Positions 21,400 through 32,500 of a DNA stretch of 64,000 nucleotides are shown in pieces. The notes below the pieces were generated by a model. That model was not told the DNA's origin. It did no database searches and saw only the letters and a list, made by a program, of their open reading frames with translations. Each line of letters starts with the position of its first letter. The stretch's first letter is position 1. The position numbers and the translations under genes are program-made. Origin of the DNA: Micractinium sp. NFX-FRZ. Its lineage: Eukaryota; Chlorophyta; Trebouxiophyceae; Chlorellales; Chlorellaceae. The DNA lies in contig JAPTJF010000062.1 of the NCBI GenBank assembly GCA_029339195.1, positions 62,001 through 126,000 on the forward strand, written 5' to 3'.

Positions 21400-24300
21400 A
21401 TGTTGGTGGGCTCATCAGGCCCTCTGGACGCGGACGGGCGCTCGGGAAGCTCCTCGCCCACGGAATCGGACCTCCTTGAGCCTCGGTCCGCGACGACAGC
21501 CTCCTCGAACAGCGCCACTGCAGCGGCGCTTCAATCGCTGGCTGCGGGCCTCAGCGGCTCGCCAGGCCACCCTAACGTGTTCATCCGGTGCGAACATGAG
21601 CGCTGGTGCGGCCTGCAAGCGGGGACTCGCTCTGGGCTGCAGCGCGGCGGCGGCGGTGTACCGGCCACTATTAGCCGCCGCCGCCCGGGGGGCTGCCGCG
21701 CCACCTGCCGCCGCGGCTGATGCACAAGGCCTGCGCCGCCACTGCTCTGCAGGGGCTTGCCGCTGCAGTGGGGCGAGAATGAGATCACGGCAGTGTTTGG
21801 CCAGTTTGGTGTGCTGACCAGCCTGCGGCTCGTGCGCCACTCGGTCAGCAAGCACAGCCTGGGGTGAGTGAGGCACTACGCTGCTGCCCCGGCAGCGGGC
21901 CCCTTATTTACCAGCGTAGACACGACAGCAAGTGGGGGCAGGCCAACAAGCGTGGTGCGGCACCCGAGCAGCACTGGCCGGGGCAGCGGACACGCTGCAC
22001 ACCCGCAGGCAGGAGAGGTGCGGGTGCTGTACGGGACAGAGAAACCAACGGCCATGCCCCTCCCGCCCCCTGCCCCCTGCCCGCAGCTATGGCTTTGTGC
22101 GCTACGGCGGAGTGGGCGAGGCGCAGGCGGCCATCAGCACGCTGGACGGCACGTCGGTGCTGGGCCACACGCTGCAAGTGAAGTTTGCGGATGCGGATGC
22201 AGGTGACCGCCAGTGCTGGCTTTTGTGGGCTTGTGCAGGACCATTTGGCAGGTCTGGAAGCAGTGCATGGCTCCATGCCCCGCCCCATGGGTGCAGCATC
22301 CCGTGTTTCATCCAGGGCAGTGCACAAGCTGGGTGCGGCAGGGGCAGGTGCACAGGTTTCCGTGCCGCTGCTGTGCCGGCACTGCTGCTGCGCGCGTTGC
22401 GTACTATATTTGAAACCTGGCTGGCATACTCCTGTGCGCGCATAAGGCCGCCGACTGCTTGCAGCGGCTGAGTCGCCGTGGCCCATGCATGCCGGCATGA
22501 CACTGCCCACTTTGCCTGAACACGGCCGCTGTGCACTCCGCACCCGGCATGCCTGCAGGTCCCCCCACCATGCCTGCGCCCTCGGGCCTCACGCCCTCGG
22601 ACAGCTGCTACGTGAAGCACCTGCCGGCCAGCTACGGGGTGAGCGGCGCCGTGCAGGAGTGCAGGCTCGAGCTGCAGGGGAGGAGGGGCCAGCTGGCGCG
22701 CTTTGCTGCTGGCCGCGCCAGGCGGGCCCTCTGCCCCTCGCCCCTCGCCTGCATGCCGACCCCCTGACCCTGGAGGGACACTGTACCCCCTGCTATTCGT
22801 CTTCTGCAGGTGCAGGAGGTGCAGCAGCTGTTTGAGACGCATGGAGCCGTGCTGGACGTGAAGCTCTTCCCCTGCCTAGGTGCGCTGCGCCCGCTGGGGG
22901 CGCCGGGCGAGGCCTGGCGGTTGGCCCTCGCTGGCGGGGAAGGGGCGCGCAACCAGCGCGCGTTCCTCGCTCCCAACAGTGCGAGCACTCTCTGCAGTGG
23001 GCCGGCCCGACCGCATGCAGGCCGCTGCTGCGCCGCTCGTGTGCCCGCGCATGCCGCAGCTCAACCCCTGCCCCCTGCACGCCCCGCCGCCCTCCCCACC
23101 CGCAGACCAGTTCCGGGGCGCCAGCGCCCTAGTGCGTATGGCCTCTCTGGAGGCTTCCGAGCGCGCCATCACGGCACTGAACAACAGCACGCCCCCGGGG
23201 GCGGTGCAGTCGCTGATTGTGCGCTTTGCTGAGTCAGCGTCGGAGAAGGCGGCGCGCCTGAGCCGCCGGGAGGCCAAGAGCCTGCAGCGCATGGGCGGCG
23301 GCGGCGGCGGCAGCGGGGCGGGCAGCATGAATGGGATGAACGGCATGCTGCCGCAGCAGCACATGAATGGCATGGGGCAGCTGGGGCCGGACCACCTGCA
23401 GCAGGCGCTGTCGGCGCTCAGCCTGGGCGGTGGGCTGGGCGGCATGCAGCAGCAGGCCGCGTCGCTGCGCTCCCAGCTGCCGCCTCCGCCGCTGGTCACG
23501 CAGTCCTACCAGCCCCAGGTGCTCTCCAGCATCTGCATCAAAGGTGGGTGCCGGGGCGGGCGGGTAGGGCGCAATCGCTGGCGGTGTGAGAGGGCAGGGG
23601 TGGGACGAAGTGGGGTGAGCTGTGCATGGGCAGCGGCGAGTGCGGCCTGCACTGTGTGGGCGAGCAGCCGAGTCGCTAGCCGCCTGCCCCAAGGCGTCGC
23701 CCGTGGAAAGCCACTTGCGCCCTGCTGCCCTGCCGCCCATTGCGTACCGGCACCGCTACCTTGTACCGCCTCCTTGTACCGCCACTATGAGGGCTGCTGC
23801 ATCAAATGTACGACCGCTAGAGGCTAGCGCATGCTGACCCCCGCGCCACCCGCCCCGCCGCCCCACCTGCAGGCATGCCCAGCAACTCGGACCGGCTGTG
23901 GGTGTTTGAGAACTTCTCACGCTACGGCGCCGTGGCGGGGCTGCGCATCCTGATTGATGAAGCCACCGGCATGTGCAACGGCACCGGGTGAGTCACCTGT
24001 AGCTGTGCTGCGGTGCCCTCGACCCCAGCTGCCCGGCGGCGGCGGCGGCGGCGGCGGCTGCCGCGGAGGAGAGGGGTGAGAGCCACCGTGCTGTCGCACC
24101 TGAGTGCAGCCCCCATGCGCTACGCTGTTGCTGGCGGAATGGTGGGCTGGCAGCGGGGCGACTGGCATTGACTCTCGCCCTGCTGTTGCCCGTGCTCGCA
24201 CCGATGTTCCTGGTGGTGTCGGTGAGGGATCAGGCTCCCCGCGCCAGCCGCCACCGCCCACTTCACACACACCACCACCGCTCCCTCCCCTTCCCCCCAG

Positions 24301-24631
24301 GTTTGTCAACTATGCTGACTCCGGGGCAGCAGAGCGTGCGCGGCAGGCCATGAACGGCATGCGAGCAGGCGACAAGATCCTGCATGTCATGGTGCAGACC
24401 AACCACGGCAGCGGCGGCAGCGGCAACGGCATGCCCATCAACGGCCGCATGCACAGCGGCAGCTTGGATGCAGGCGTGGCAAGCGGCAACCATAACCACA
24501 ACCACAACCACAACCACAGCATGGCGGCCGCCGCCGCTGTGCTGGCCGCGGCGGCGGGGCAGCCGATGCTGGGGCAGCCCGACTGGCCGATGCTGGCGGC
24601 GCCTGCCGCCAATGGCGGCATGATGTGGTGA
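21400..24631 (+). CDS. RNA-binding protein with three RRM domains (ELAV/RBP45-like arrangement)
   Basis: Eight exons (21400-21587, 21753-21863, 22087-22202, 22559-22638, 22810-22879, 23106-23543, 23873-23987, 24301-24631) sum to 483 codons: 482 residues. RRM1 has RNP2 NVFIRGLPLQW and RNP1-like GYGFVRYGG. RRM2 begins CYVKHLPASYG and has a degenerate RNP1 (RGASALVRM), so it may bind RNA poorly or mediate protein contacts. RRM3 begins SICIKGMPSNSDRLWV and ends GTGFVNYADSGAAERARQAM. The linker before RRM3 is rich in Gly, Met and Gln (MNGMNGMLPQQHMNGMGQL). The tail has an (HN) repeat (NHNHNHNHNHS) and an Ala run. Probable cytoplasmic or nuclear mRNA regulator; target unknown. All seven introns are GT-AG and split the RRMs at phase-matched positions. 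Confidence 0.9.
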
Positions 24632-25198
24632 TGAGGGGTTTGCAAGCGGCTCTTGCCGCGCACCAGGGCATGCCCAACAGCCTGTGCCTTTTGCCTCGCC
24701 CCCCCCGCCCCGCCAGGAGGAAGGGAGGGGGCGCCCTAACCCATCATGTGTGTGTCATCGATTTGAGCCACGGCTGCCACTGCCTACGGCTGTCACTGCC
24801 CCTTTATTTGTGCCACGCCTTGGCATCCTGCCCGAACAGTACCCTACACAGGGCGTTCCAAACTGAGGCTGCTCTTTCATGCACGCTGTGGTGCGGGCGC
24901 GCGCTTCACCCCCGTTGCAGTCGCGTTCTTCCCATGCCCCGGCGCCCACACCACGCACAATGCACCCGCCCATCTACTTCCATACCTCCATCGAATGATA
25001 CCCATCTGCAGTTCTCCGCCCTTGCACCCACTCTTCTTCTTCTTTTCCACCGCCCTCGAGAGTTTCTTCGTTCCACATGTGCTTCTCATCCCTGCCTGCT
25101 CAGCCCAGGTACTCCTTCTGGGGCCTCTTACGCCGTCCCTGGGCGCCCCTGGACCGCCCTCCCGAACCCCACACCGCCATAACCGCACACCACCATAA

Positions 25199-25232
25199 CC
25201 ACACACACACACTCTTTCTCTCTCTCTCTCTC
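25199..25232. repeat. (AC)n-(CT)n dinucleotide repeat
   Basis: ACACACACAC followed directly by TCTTTCTCTCTCTCTCTC within the 3' UTR of the RRM gene. Confidence 0.8.
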
Positions 25233-25678
25233 GAGTCACCCAACAGTCTAACCCAACCCCCGCCCACCACTTCACGCCCACACCCCGCCCACAGCAGGCC
25301 GCGCTGCCGCCGCTGCCTAGTACCTGGTCCTTTTTCCAGTGCGGCACCGACGCGCCTACCTCCCATCGCACACATGCCTACTGCTCTCCGCTGTCCCCCA
25401 GATTCACCCAAAAACTCCGCTCGCCCATACAAGACCCAGACCCAACTGCCCCCGCCCTCCTGTCCCCTCCCCTTCTCCCCCACCCAACATTCGCCTCTCC
25501 CCCCCTCTTCTCCTCGTCGTTTCGCCCCCACTCGATGCATGTACACCCTGGGTGCGCGTGTGCATACCCTCCTACAGCCTACACCAGTGTCATTATCAGT
25601 AAGCGCTAGCCAGATTTATTCTTTGCGGGCTGCCTCCCGTGCTCATGTCTTCCCAACCTGCGTACGCTGCTAAGCAGC

Positions 25679-25683
25679 TGTAA
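25679..25683 (+). promoter_or_regulatory. TGTAA polyadenylation signal for the RRM gene
   Basis: First plus-strand TGTAA seen after the RRM gene stop at 24631. Confidence 0.55.
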
Positions 25684-25700
25684 GCTTGAATCAAAAGGGC

Positions 25701-26518
25701 CTGGGGAAGAGGCCGGTACTCAACCCCACCGTTCATTTCATCTGTAGAAGGAGGGTGCCTGATGCTGTCTGCTGAACCTATGGCTGGCTTCAAGTCATGC
25801 CAGGCCGACGTGGGTGCATGCAGACATGAGGCAGGTGCAAGGCATAATTGGCGGTAGCAGAGGTGGCGCTCACGCAACTTGCTGTTGGGCCCGAGCGGCA
25901 CGCCTCTACCACTAAGGTTAGCGTCACCATCCTCGGGAACGCACCCACATCCATCCTGGACAATTAACCTGTTCATCATCATGCCCTGCCCATCGGTGCA
26001 CTGTGCCGCGGCGTGTGGGATGTCGGCGTGCTCGTGGACGGGCACGCATTGGTCCTGGACCCCACTCGGGGTGTGTCATGAGTGGGATAAGGTGTCCCAC
26101 TGCAGCTGGAACGAGTCTTCATCACCATACCAAGGTTGCCCACATTACCCCGGCACTTCCAGAGCTGTTGCAGGGAGTTGGGCACCGCTCCTCTGGCGAC
26201 ATCCGAGCCCTGGCGTCGGATGTACTGGGTGCTGTCCATTTCAAGCTGATGCCCAATGTGCATTGTGAAAAATATGCATATGCCACATGCTCGTGCATTT
26301 GTGGGGCCACTGGATTTCTGCGTGATCTTGCTGTGGCCCTGGATGGAGGGGTGAGGAAGAAGTTGGGTGGGCAGCGGCGGTGCCAGCCGGCGACAGGTGG
26401 CCAGTTGGGTGCTGCCTCCCATGCCCGCCGATAGGCGCGCCGTCTCCAGGCTGTACCAAAGTTGCTCCTTGCATGCGTCACGCCCCATTCGAGGGCAGAA
26501 CAGGGCACAGTCGCCAAG
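25701..26518. other. Intergenic: promoter region of the channel gene
   Basis: No coding sequence is supported on either strand. ORFs in this interval lack splice logic and recognisable domains. It should hold the promoter and 5' UTR of the channel gene. Confidence 0.5.
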
Positions 26519-29500
26519 ATGCCCGCCGGCAAATCCTATTCCCCAAGTGCAGTCATGGTGGCACGCGGCCGCGCGGCAGGCGGAAGAGGACGCGGGCGGG
26601 GAGGTCGGATTGCCCCCGAGTCGGTGAGCGAGGGACTGGGGATCCGCCCCTGCAGGGCCGCTGTCCGAGCCTCCCCCGGCCCGCTAGCGGCGTTGCCTGG
26701 CCTCAACGAGCGATTCAACGGCCCCTTGCACCCGTCCAATACCGCAGGGTGGCCGCGAGGGGCAGCCAGCTGAGCCGGCAGCGGAGGCGGCAGTGACGGC
26801 GGACGATGGGAGGCAGGGCGGTCCACACGGAGCGGCAGGCACCAACTCCACAGTTGCAGCAATCGCAGCAGAGCTGGGACGGCGCATGTTTGCAGCCGTA
26901 ACTGGGGCTCCCAGACCGTCGACTGGGGCGGTGAGGCCGGGCACTGCCCACCGGCCGCCGCCGCGCAGCCCGTCACCAGCACAGCAGCATGGCGGGCAGC
27001 AGCAGCAGCAGCAGCAGCAGTGTGTCGACGCGCTGCTGCCACAGCAAGCAGAGCAGCAGCGCGCCGAGGTGCAGTCGTCGGAGCATGCAGAGCAGCAGCA
27101 GAAGCAGCAGCGGCAGCGGACGCCTGAAACGCCAGCGTTAGATGCAGCTGGAGCTGGAGGCATCTCACCTGCAGCACAACTCAATGCAGGCGTGCCCCCG
27201 GCATCGGCTGAGGTTGCTGTGGGGCTGGAAATGGGAGCCAAGCTTGACAGAAACGACAGCACGGTCGCAGCGACAGCTGGATTCGGCATCTCCTCCGACC
27301 CGCCAGCCGACCGCCCTCGCTCAGCACCCACAACCGCGCGGCTGCCGGCGCGAGCGGCCATGCCGCCTCAGTCGCTGTATGAGCGGCTGAAGCACCTGCG
27401 CCCTGAGCAGCAGCAGCAGGAGCTGGAGGAGCAGGAAGCGTACTGGGAGGAGGACGGGGACCTGCAGGCAAGTAGCGCGCAGACGGCAGGTGGTGCAAGG
27501 GCGCACGGCGCTGGTGTTAGCTGGTGGCAGAAGCTGGGCGGAGTATGCTTTCAGGGGCTGCTTGCCTGGGCATGCACGTTGTCGTCCTCCTTAGCAAACT
27601 TGTGCTTGAATAGGACGCCTGAGCTACCCCCGGCCAAGCCCAGCCAGCTGGTCCAGCGCTGCTCGTCCGCAGAAGCCTCGCTACGCCCTGCCCCCCTGAC
27701 TTGTCCCCCTTCCCCATGTCCCTGCCTGAAGGAGCGGCGCCATGAGCTGCAGCGGCGGCAGCAGGATGAGGCGATGCTGGAGCGCATCAAGCGGCGCGTG
27801 GCAGGGGAGAAAGTGGAGGTTCCACGGGTGCTGCAGCGCTTGAAGAGCGCCAAGCCCACGCCGCGCCAGGCAGGCAGCGACAGCGGGCGCTCACAGCAGT
27901 CGACCCCAGCCAGCGGCGGTGCACGCCGCCTGCTGGGCAGCAGCAGCACTGGGGCAGCTCCCGGCAGCTTGCCCGTGTCTGCGAGGCAGCAGGCTGTCGC
28001 TTCCGTGGCTGGTGGCAGTGGGGAGGCAGACCTGGATGAGCACCAGGACTCCGCGCCACGCTGTGCACCGTGGTGGCCCAGGGTACAGCAGGCCGTCGAG
28101 CAACTCACCACCCACCCTGACTTCCAGCTGGTCGTCATGCTTGTCATCCTGCTCAACTGCATAGGTGCGCATCATGCCTGCGCCTGCTGGTAGCCAATGG
28201 GTGCTCAAATCCATCAGCAAGGGCGCATGCAGTGTGTTTACCTCTGCTGTCGCCAGCTGCACAAGACCCTCACTAGTCTGGCCCACACCCCTGCAGCGCT
28301 GGCGCTCTACCGCCCCTCGCTGCCGGAGGACGGATCCTGGAACCACACGCTGAAGGATATGGGTCAGTGTGGCCCATGGGTTCTGCCTGCATGTGTGCTA
28401 GGGCAGGCGCCGAGCTGAGAGGAAGCCGGCATCCCACCTGTGCTGTGGCAGCATGCTGTGGTTGTGCACGGGTCACGAGGCGTTGGGGCTGCCTGTACTC
28501 TGGCTTACCTCCTGCCTGCTCCCCTGGCTCTTCCCGCAGACATTGCCATCAACGTCCTGTTTACGCTGGAGATGGTGCTGATGATGGTGGCTGCCAACGG
28601 GCCCATTGAGTATTTGCGGTGCGTACACCAAGGGCCGGTGGAGCACGGGAGTGTGGTGACACAGGGTGTATGGGTCCAGATGTCAGCCTCATCTGGCAAC
28701 TGCCTGCGCAGCTCGCCTGCACTGCCTGGCCTGCGCTGCCTGTTGCACTTCTGCCTGGACACACCAGCGGCAAGCCTCGGCATTGTTTGGATGCATCGCC
28801 CCTAACCCGCCCTGCAGTGTGCCCTGGAACGTGTTTGACTTCCTGATGGTGCTTGCCGGCTACACCACCTTCATCCCAGTCGGCACCTCGTCCAGCGCAT
28901 CTGGCACGGCAGGCATCCGAGCTCTGCGGGCGCTGCGCGCGCTGCGCCCGCTGCGCACCATCACGCGCTTCGACGCCCTGCGCTCCATCGTTGTGTGCTT
29001 TCTGGAGGTGATCCGAGGGGTGGCCTGAGGAAAGGAAGGTGGCGGGAGAGGCAGCCTGGAGTGCCAGTGGATGGCATTGCTCGAGATATTGCCACTAACC
29101 TTTACGGTCATCCTGCCATCAGCCTGCTGCCTGCCACGGACAGCCGTCCTTCACCCCCCTCGCGTTCCTTCCCCCACAGGCTGTGCCCATGCTGGTCAGT
29201 GTGGTTGGCTTGCTCTTTTTCTTCATGCTGCTCTTCGCCATCGCGGCCACAGGTGGGTGGTGCATGGGATGGCAGGGGGCATGGCAGGGGTAGGCGGGGG
29301 GGAGCACATGCTTGCCCAGCTGTGTCCAAGCAATTTGGATCCAGGGCATGAAATGGCATGTCCCGGTCATGCTGCTGTTGGTGCGCGACTGCCCCGCCCC
29401 CAGCCCTCAAGATCGCTGTCCCTTCCGCTTCCCGTGCCTTTCCTCTCCACTGGCCACTGCGCCTCCCACAGTGCTGTTCCTGGACGCCTCCTACTTTGCC

Positions 29501-32500
29501 TGCGTGCACGATGTGACCGGGGAGATGCTGATGGAAGTCGAGACAGGGGAGATGTGGGGTTGCGGGAAGCACGGCCACCGCTGCCCCGCCAACATGACCT
29601 GCATGGTGAGTGGGACAAAGCGCGGTTGCGGGCATGGAGCAGCGGCATCTGCCACCTTGCATGCCAGCGGCTGTCAGCTAATTCACTTGCTGCTCTGGCC
29701 TCCTGGTGAACACATCTGGCACACTTCTGGCTATGTTTTCTTGCCTCATGAGCGCAGGAGCACCACCAGCAGCCGCCGCTGCAGACCCCAGGCTTTGGCA
29801 ACATCGGCCTCTCCCTTCTCTCCATGTTCCAAGTGGTGCGCCGCCCGCCTTCCACAGACGCCCCCTGCTGCTTCTCCTCCTCCTCCTCCTCCTGCCGCTT
29901 CAACTTCTGCTGCTGTGCTCCTGCTGCGGCGACTGCCCCGCTGTGGCAGCAGTGTCCAGCTGCGTGGTCACCGGCTTGCACCCAGCAGGTCAACGACAGC
30001 AGCACCCTGCCTGACCCGGTCCTCTAGTTTCTCACGTGCCCCCTGTGCCCCCACTCCCCGGCAGACAACCCTCACTGACTGGACGTACCAGCTGTACCTG
30101 GTGATGGACCGGTCTGGCCCGCTGCCCCTCATCTTCTACGTCTTCTACATCCTGCTGCAGAGCTACTTTGTGGTGAGAGGTCGGGGGAGGGGTAGTGGGG
30201 GAGGGGGCGTGGGCATGAGGCACGTGTGACCAGGGTCGCTGGCGTGATGACGAGGTGCTGCATGCGTGGACTGGCGCGGAGCAGCTTTAGCCGGCGCCAT
30301 GCGAAAGCCATGCGGGCACGTGCTCACCCTCTCGAAACTACATGTTGCAAGTATTCACCAGTTAGTGGTTCCGCTGCTGCCTGCCTTGGTACAGGTCAAC
30401 CTATTCCTGGCCGTCCTGAAGCACCGGTTCGCCACCGCCACCACCCTCTATTCCAAGGTGGTCACCAGCCACGGCAAGCCGCGCAGCACGCTGATACTGG
30501 CCTGGCAGGCGGTGCGGGCACGGCTGCGGCGCCACATGGACACCCAGCGCAGCGTGTTTGAGGAGCGCATGAGCCAGCGCTCCAGCCGCGCCAGCTCCCG
30601 CGCCTCTAGCAGGGTGCGTGTGGCACGTGCTTGTTGGTCCTTGCTCCTTGGCTCAGCTGCTAGCCGTTTTGCAGGATGGGGGTGCGTGCATGAGCCTTGC
30701 TGACTGGCTCACCAGGTAGCCCTGCTGCTGTTTCTATCTGCCCAGAGCTCTCTTTTGCTGGCTGCTCCCAACTTGACCCTGCAGGTTGGGGCCGCCAGCC
30801 CGGGCCTCCTGCGGCCGGGGTCTGTAGCCAGCAATGCCGGCTGCACAGGCTCTCTCACAGATGGGCCGCCTGTGGGGCTGCGGGCGAAAGCAGGCCACTA
30901 CTGGTTTGAGTTCCGCTGGTTCATGCGTCAGGTGTGTAGGCTGGAGCAGTGCAGTGCTGCAGGGTTCCGAGCAAGTTGTGCTGCGAGGCATGCTGTTACC
31001 AAGTGCAACAGGGCAGCAGCACGTCATGCACACACACTCTCCTCTCTTCCGAGGCGTTGGCATGATGGCACATCTGTCGGTGTGCATTTACTGTAAAGTC
31101 CCCCGCCTCCTTCCCTGCCCCCGCAGGTGTGCGACCACCCTGCCTTCACCTGGACCTTCATGGCGCTCATCATCCTCAACACGGTGCTGCTGGCCATGAC
31201 CACAGCAGGTGGGGGCAGCCAGGGCTAGCAGGGGAGGGGAGGGCGGGCGGGTTTGCCGTGCCCTGCTGTGCATCACATCCCTGGGTGAACGAAAGACCCC
31301 GCCTGCTGCCCCCATCTGCCCGCCTCTCCTCACCAGCTGGCCTGAGATTACTGCTTGCACCACGTGGCCTGGGGCGCCGCAGGTATGTCGGACGTGCAGC
31401 GGCGCTGGCAGGACCAGCTCAGCACAGTGCTGACCTATATCTTCACAGCCGAGTGCTGCGCCAAGCTGCTTGGCTACGGCCTGGCCGGCTTCTGTGCGGA
31501 TGGCATGAACATCTTTGATGCCGCCGTTGTCGTGCTGTCCCTGGTGGAGACTGCTGCCTCGGTGAGTGAGCCGCCTGCCCCTTCTGCTGCCCTGCCCCGC
31601 AGACATGAGCGCCCGCTATTCGGCCGTCCTTGACGTGGCCTCCCACGTGCTGACGGGGCTGTTTGCGGCTGAGGTGGTGGCCAAGCTGCTGGGGCTCGGA
31701 ACCTGCGGCTTCCTGGCAGACCCCTTCAATGCCTTTGACCTGGTCGTGGTGGCCCTGGGTCTGCTGGAGATGGCCATGACGGTGCGCCCTGCCCCCTGCA
31801 GGAGGAGGGCCCGTTGCGCCGCGCCATGCATGGCCACCTGCACGGCTTGTGCCACGATTGTTCTGAAGCCTCCCCCTTCTCTGTCTGAGCACCATGAGGC
31901 CTGCCCTCTTCCTTGCACCCCTGCCGCGGGCCTGCCTGCAGATGGGAGCCAACGGCAACGCCATGCGCTCCTTCCGCACGCTGCGCATCCTCCGCTCCTT
32001 CCGTGTGCTGCGCGTGCTCAAGGTGGGGCGCGTGGCTTGATTGGGCTTGCTTTGTGCCATTGGCTCTGCGTGCTCGGTCCCACCCTCCTGTCAGCTGCTG
32101 TTTCCCACCCCCTCCTCCACCCCGCCTTGCTCCCGCCCATGGCAGATCTTCCGGTACCTTGAGAGCCTGCGTGTCATCTCTGAAGTCATGATGGGCAGCA
32201 TGGGGCAGTTCCTGGCGGTGGCAATGCTTATGGTGAGAACCTTGTGAGGCTGGCCAGGAGCAGGACTACTTACAGTGTCTCACAACTAAACAACAGAGGA
32301 CGGGAAAATTGACGCTGGGGGCCAGCCCTGCCAGACCGGCACAGTGGGCTGCCCTCGCCACCTGCTTGCCTGCTCACCTCCCCCTCCCCTCCCACAGGTG
32401 CTCTTCGTCTTTGTCTTTGCTCTCATCGGCCTCCAAGTGTTTGGGCCTGTGTCGGACAAATTTGAACCCCCTCTGCCCAGCTTCCTGGGCTTCTGGAACT

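Larger units (their letters stand above)
24632..25700 (+). other. Long pyrimidine-rich 3' UTR of the RRM gene
   Basis: About 1.05 kb after the stop with no coding signal, strongly C/T-rich on the plus strand from about 24680 to 25560. It contains an (AC)n run followed by a (CT)n run at about 25199-25232. A TGTAA signal follows at 25679. Confidence 0.55.

Noticed and set aside
26793..28193. Single uninterrupted exon of 466 codons in the channel
   Set aside because: It contains a clear AG|GCAAGT donor and a matching acceptor before ERRHELQRR. The spliced form is preferred, with retention noted as a finding.
31561..31602. A real 41-nt intron joining exons 14A and 14B
   Set aside because: It would be the shortest intron by far and would give a stop (ACA TGA) at once. 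Alternative use of the exons explains the sequence better.
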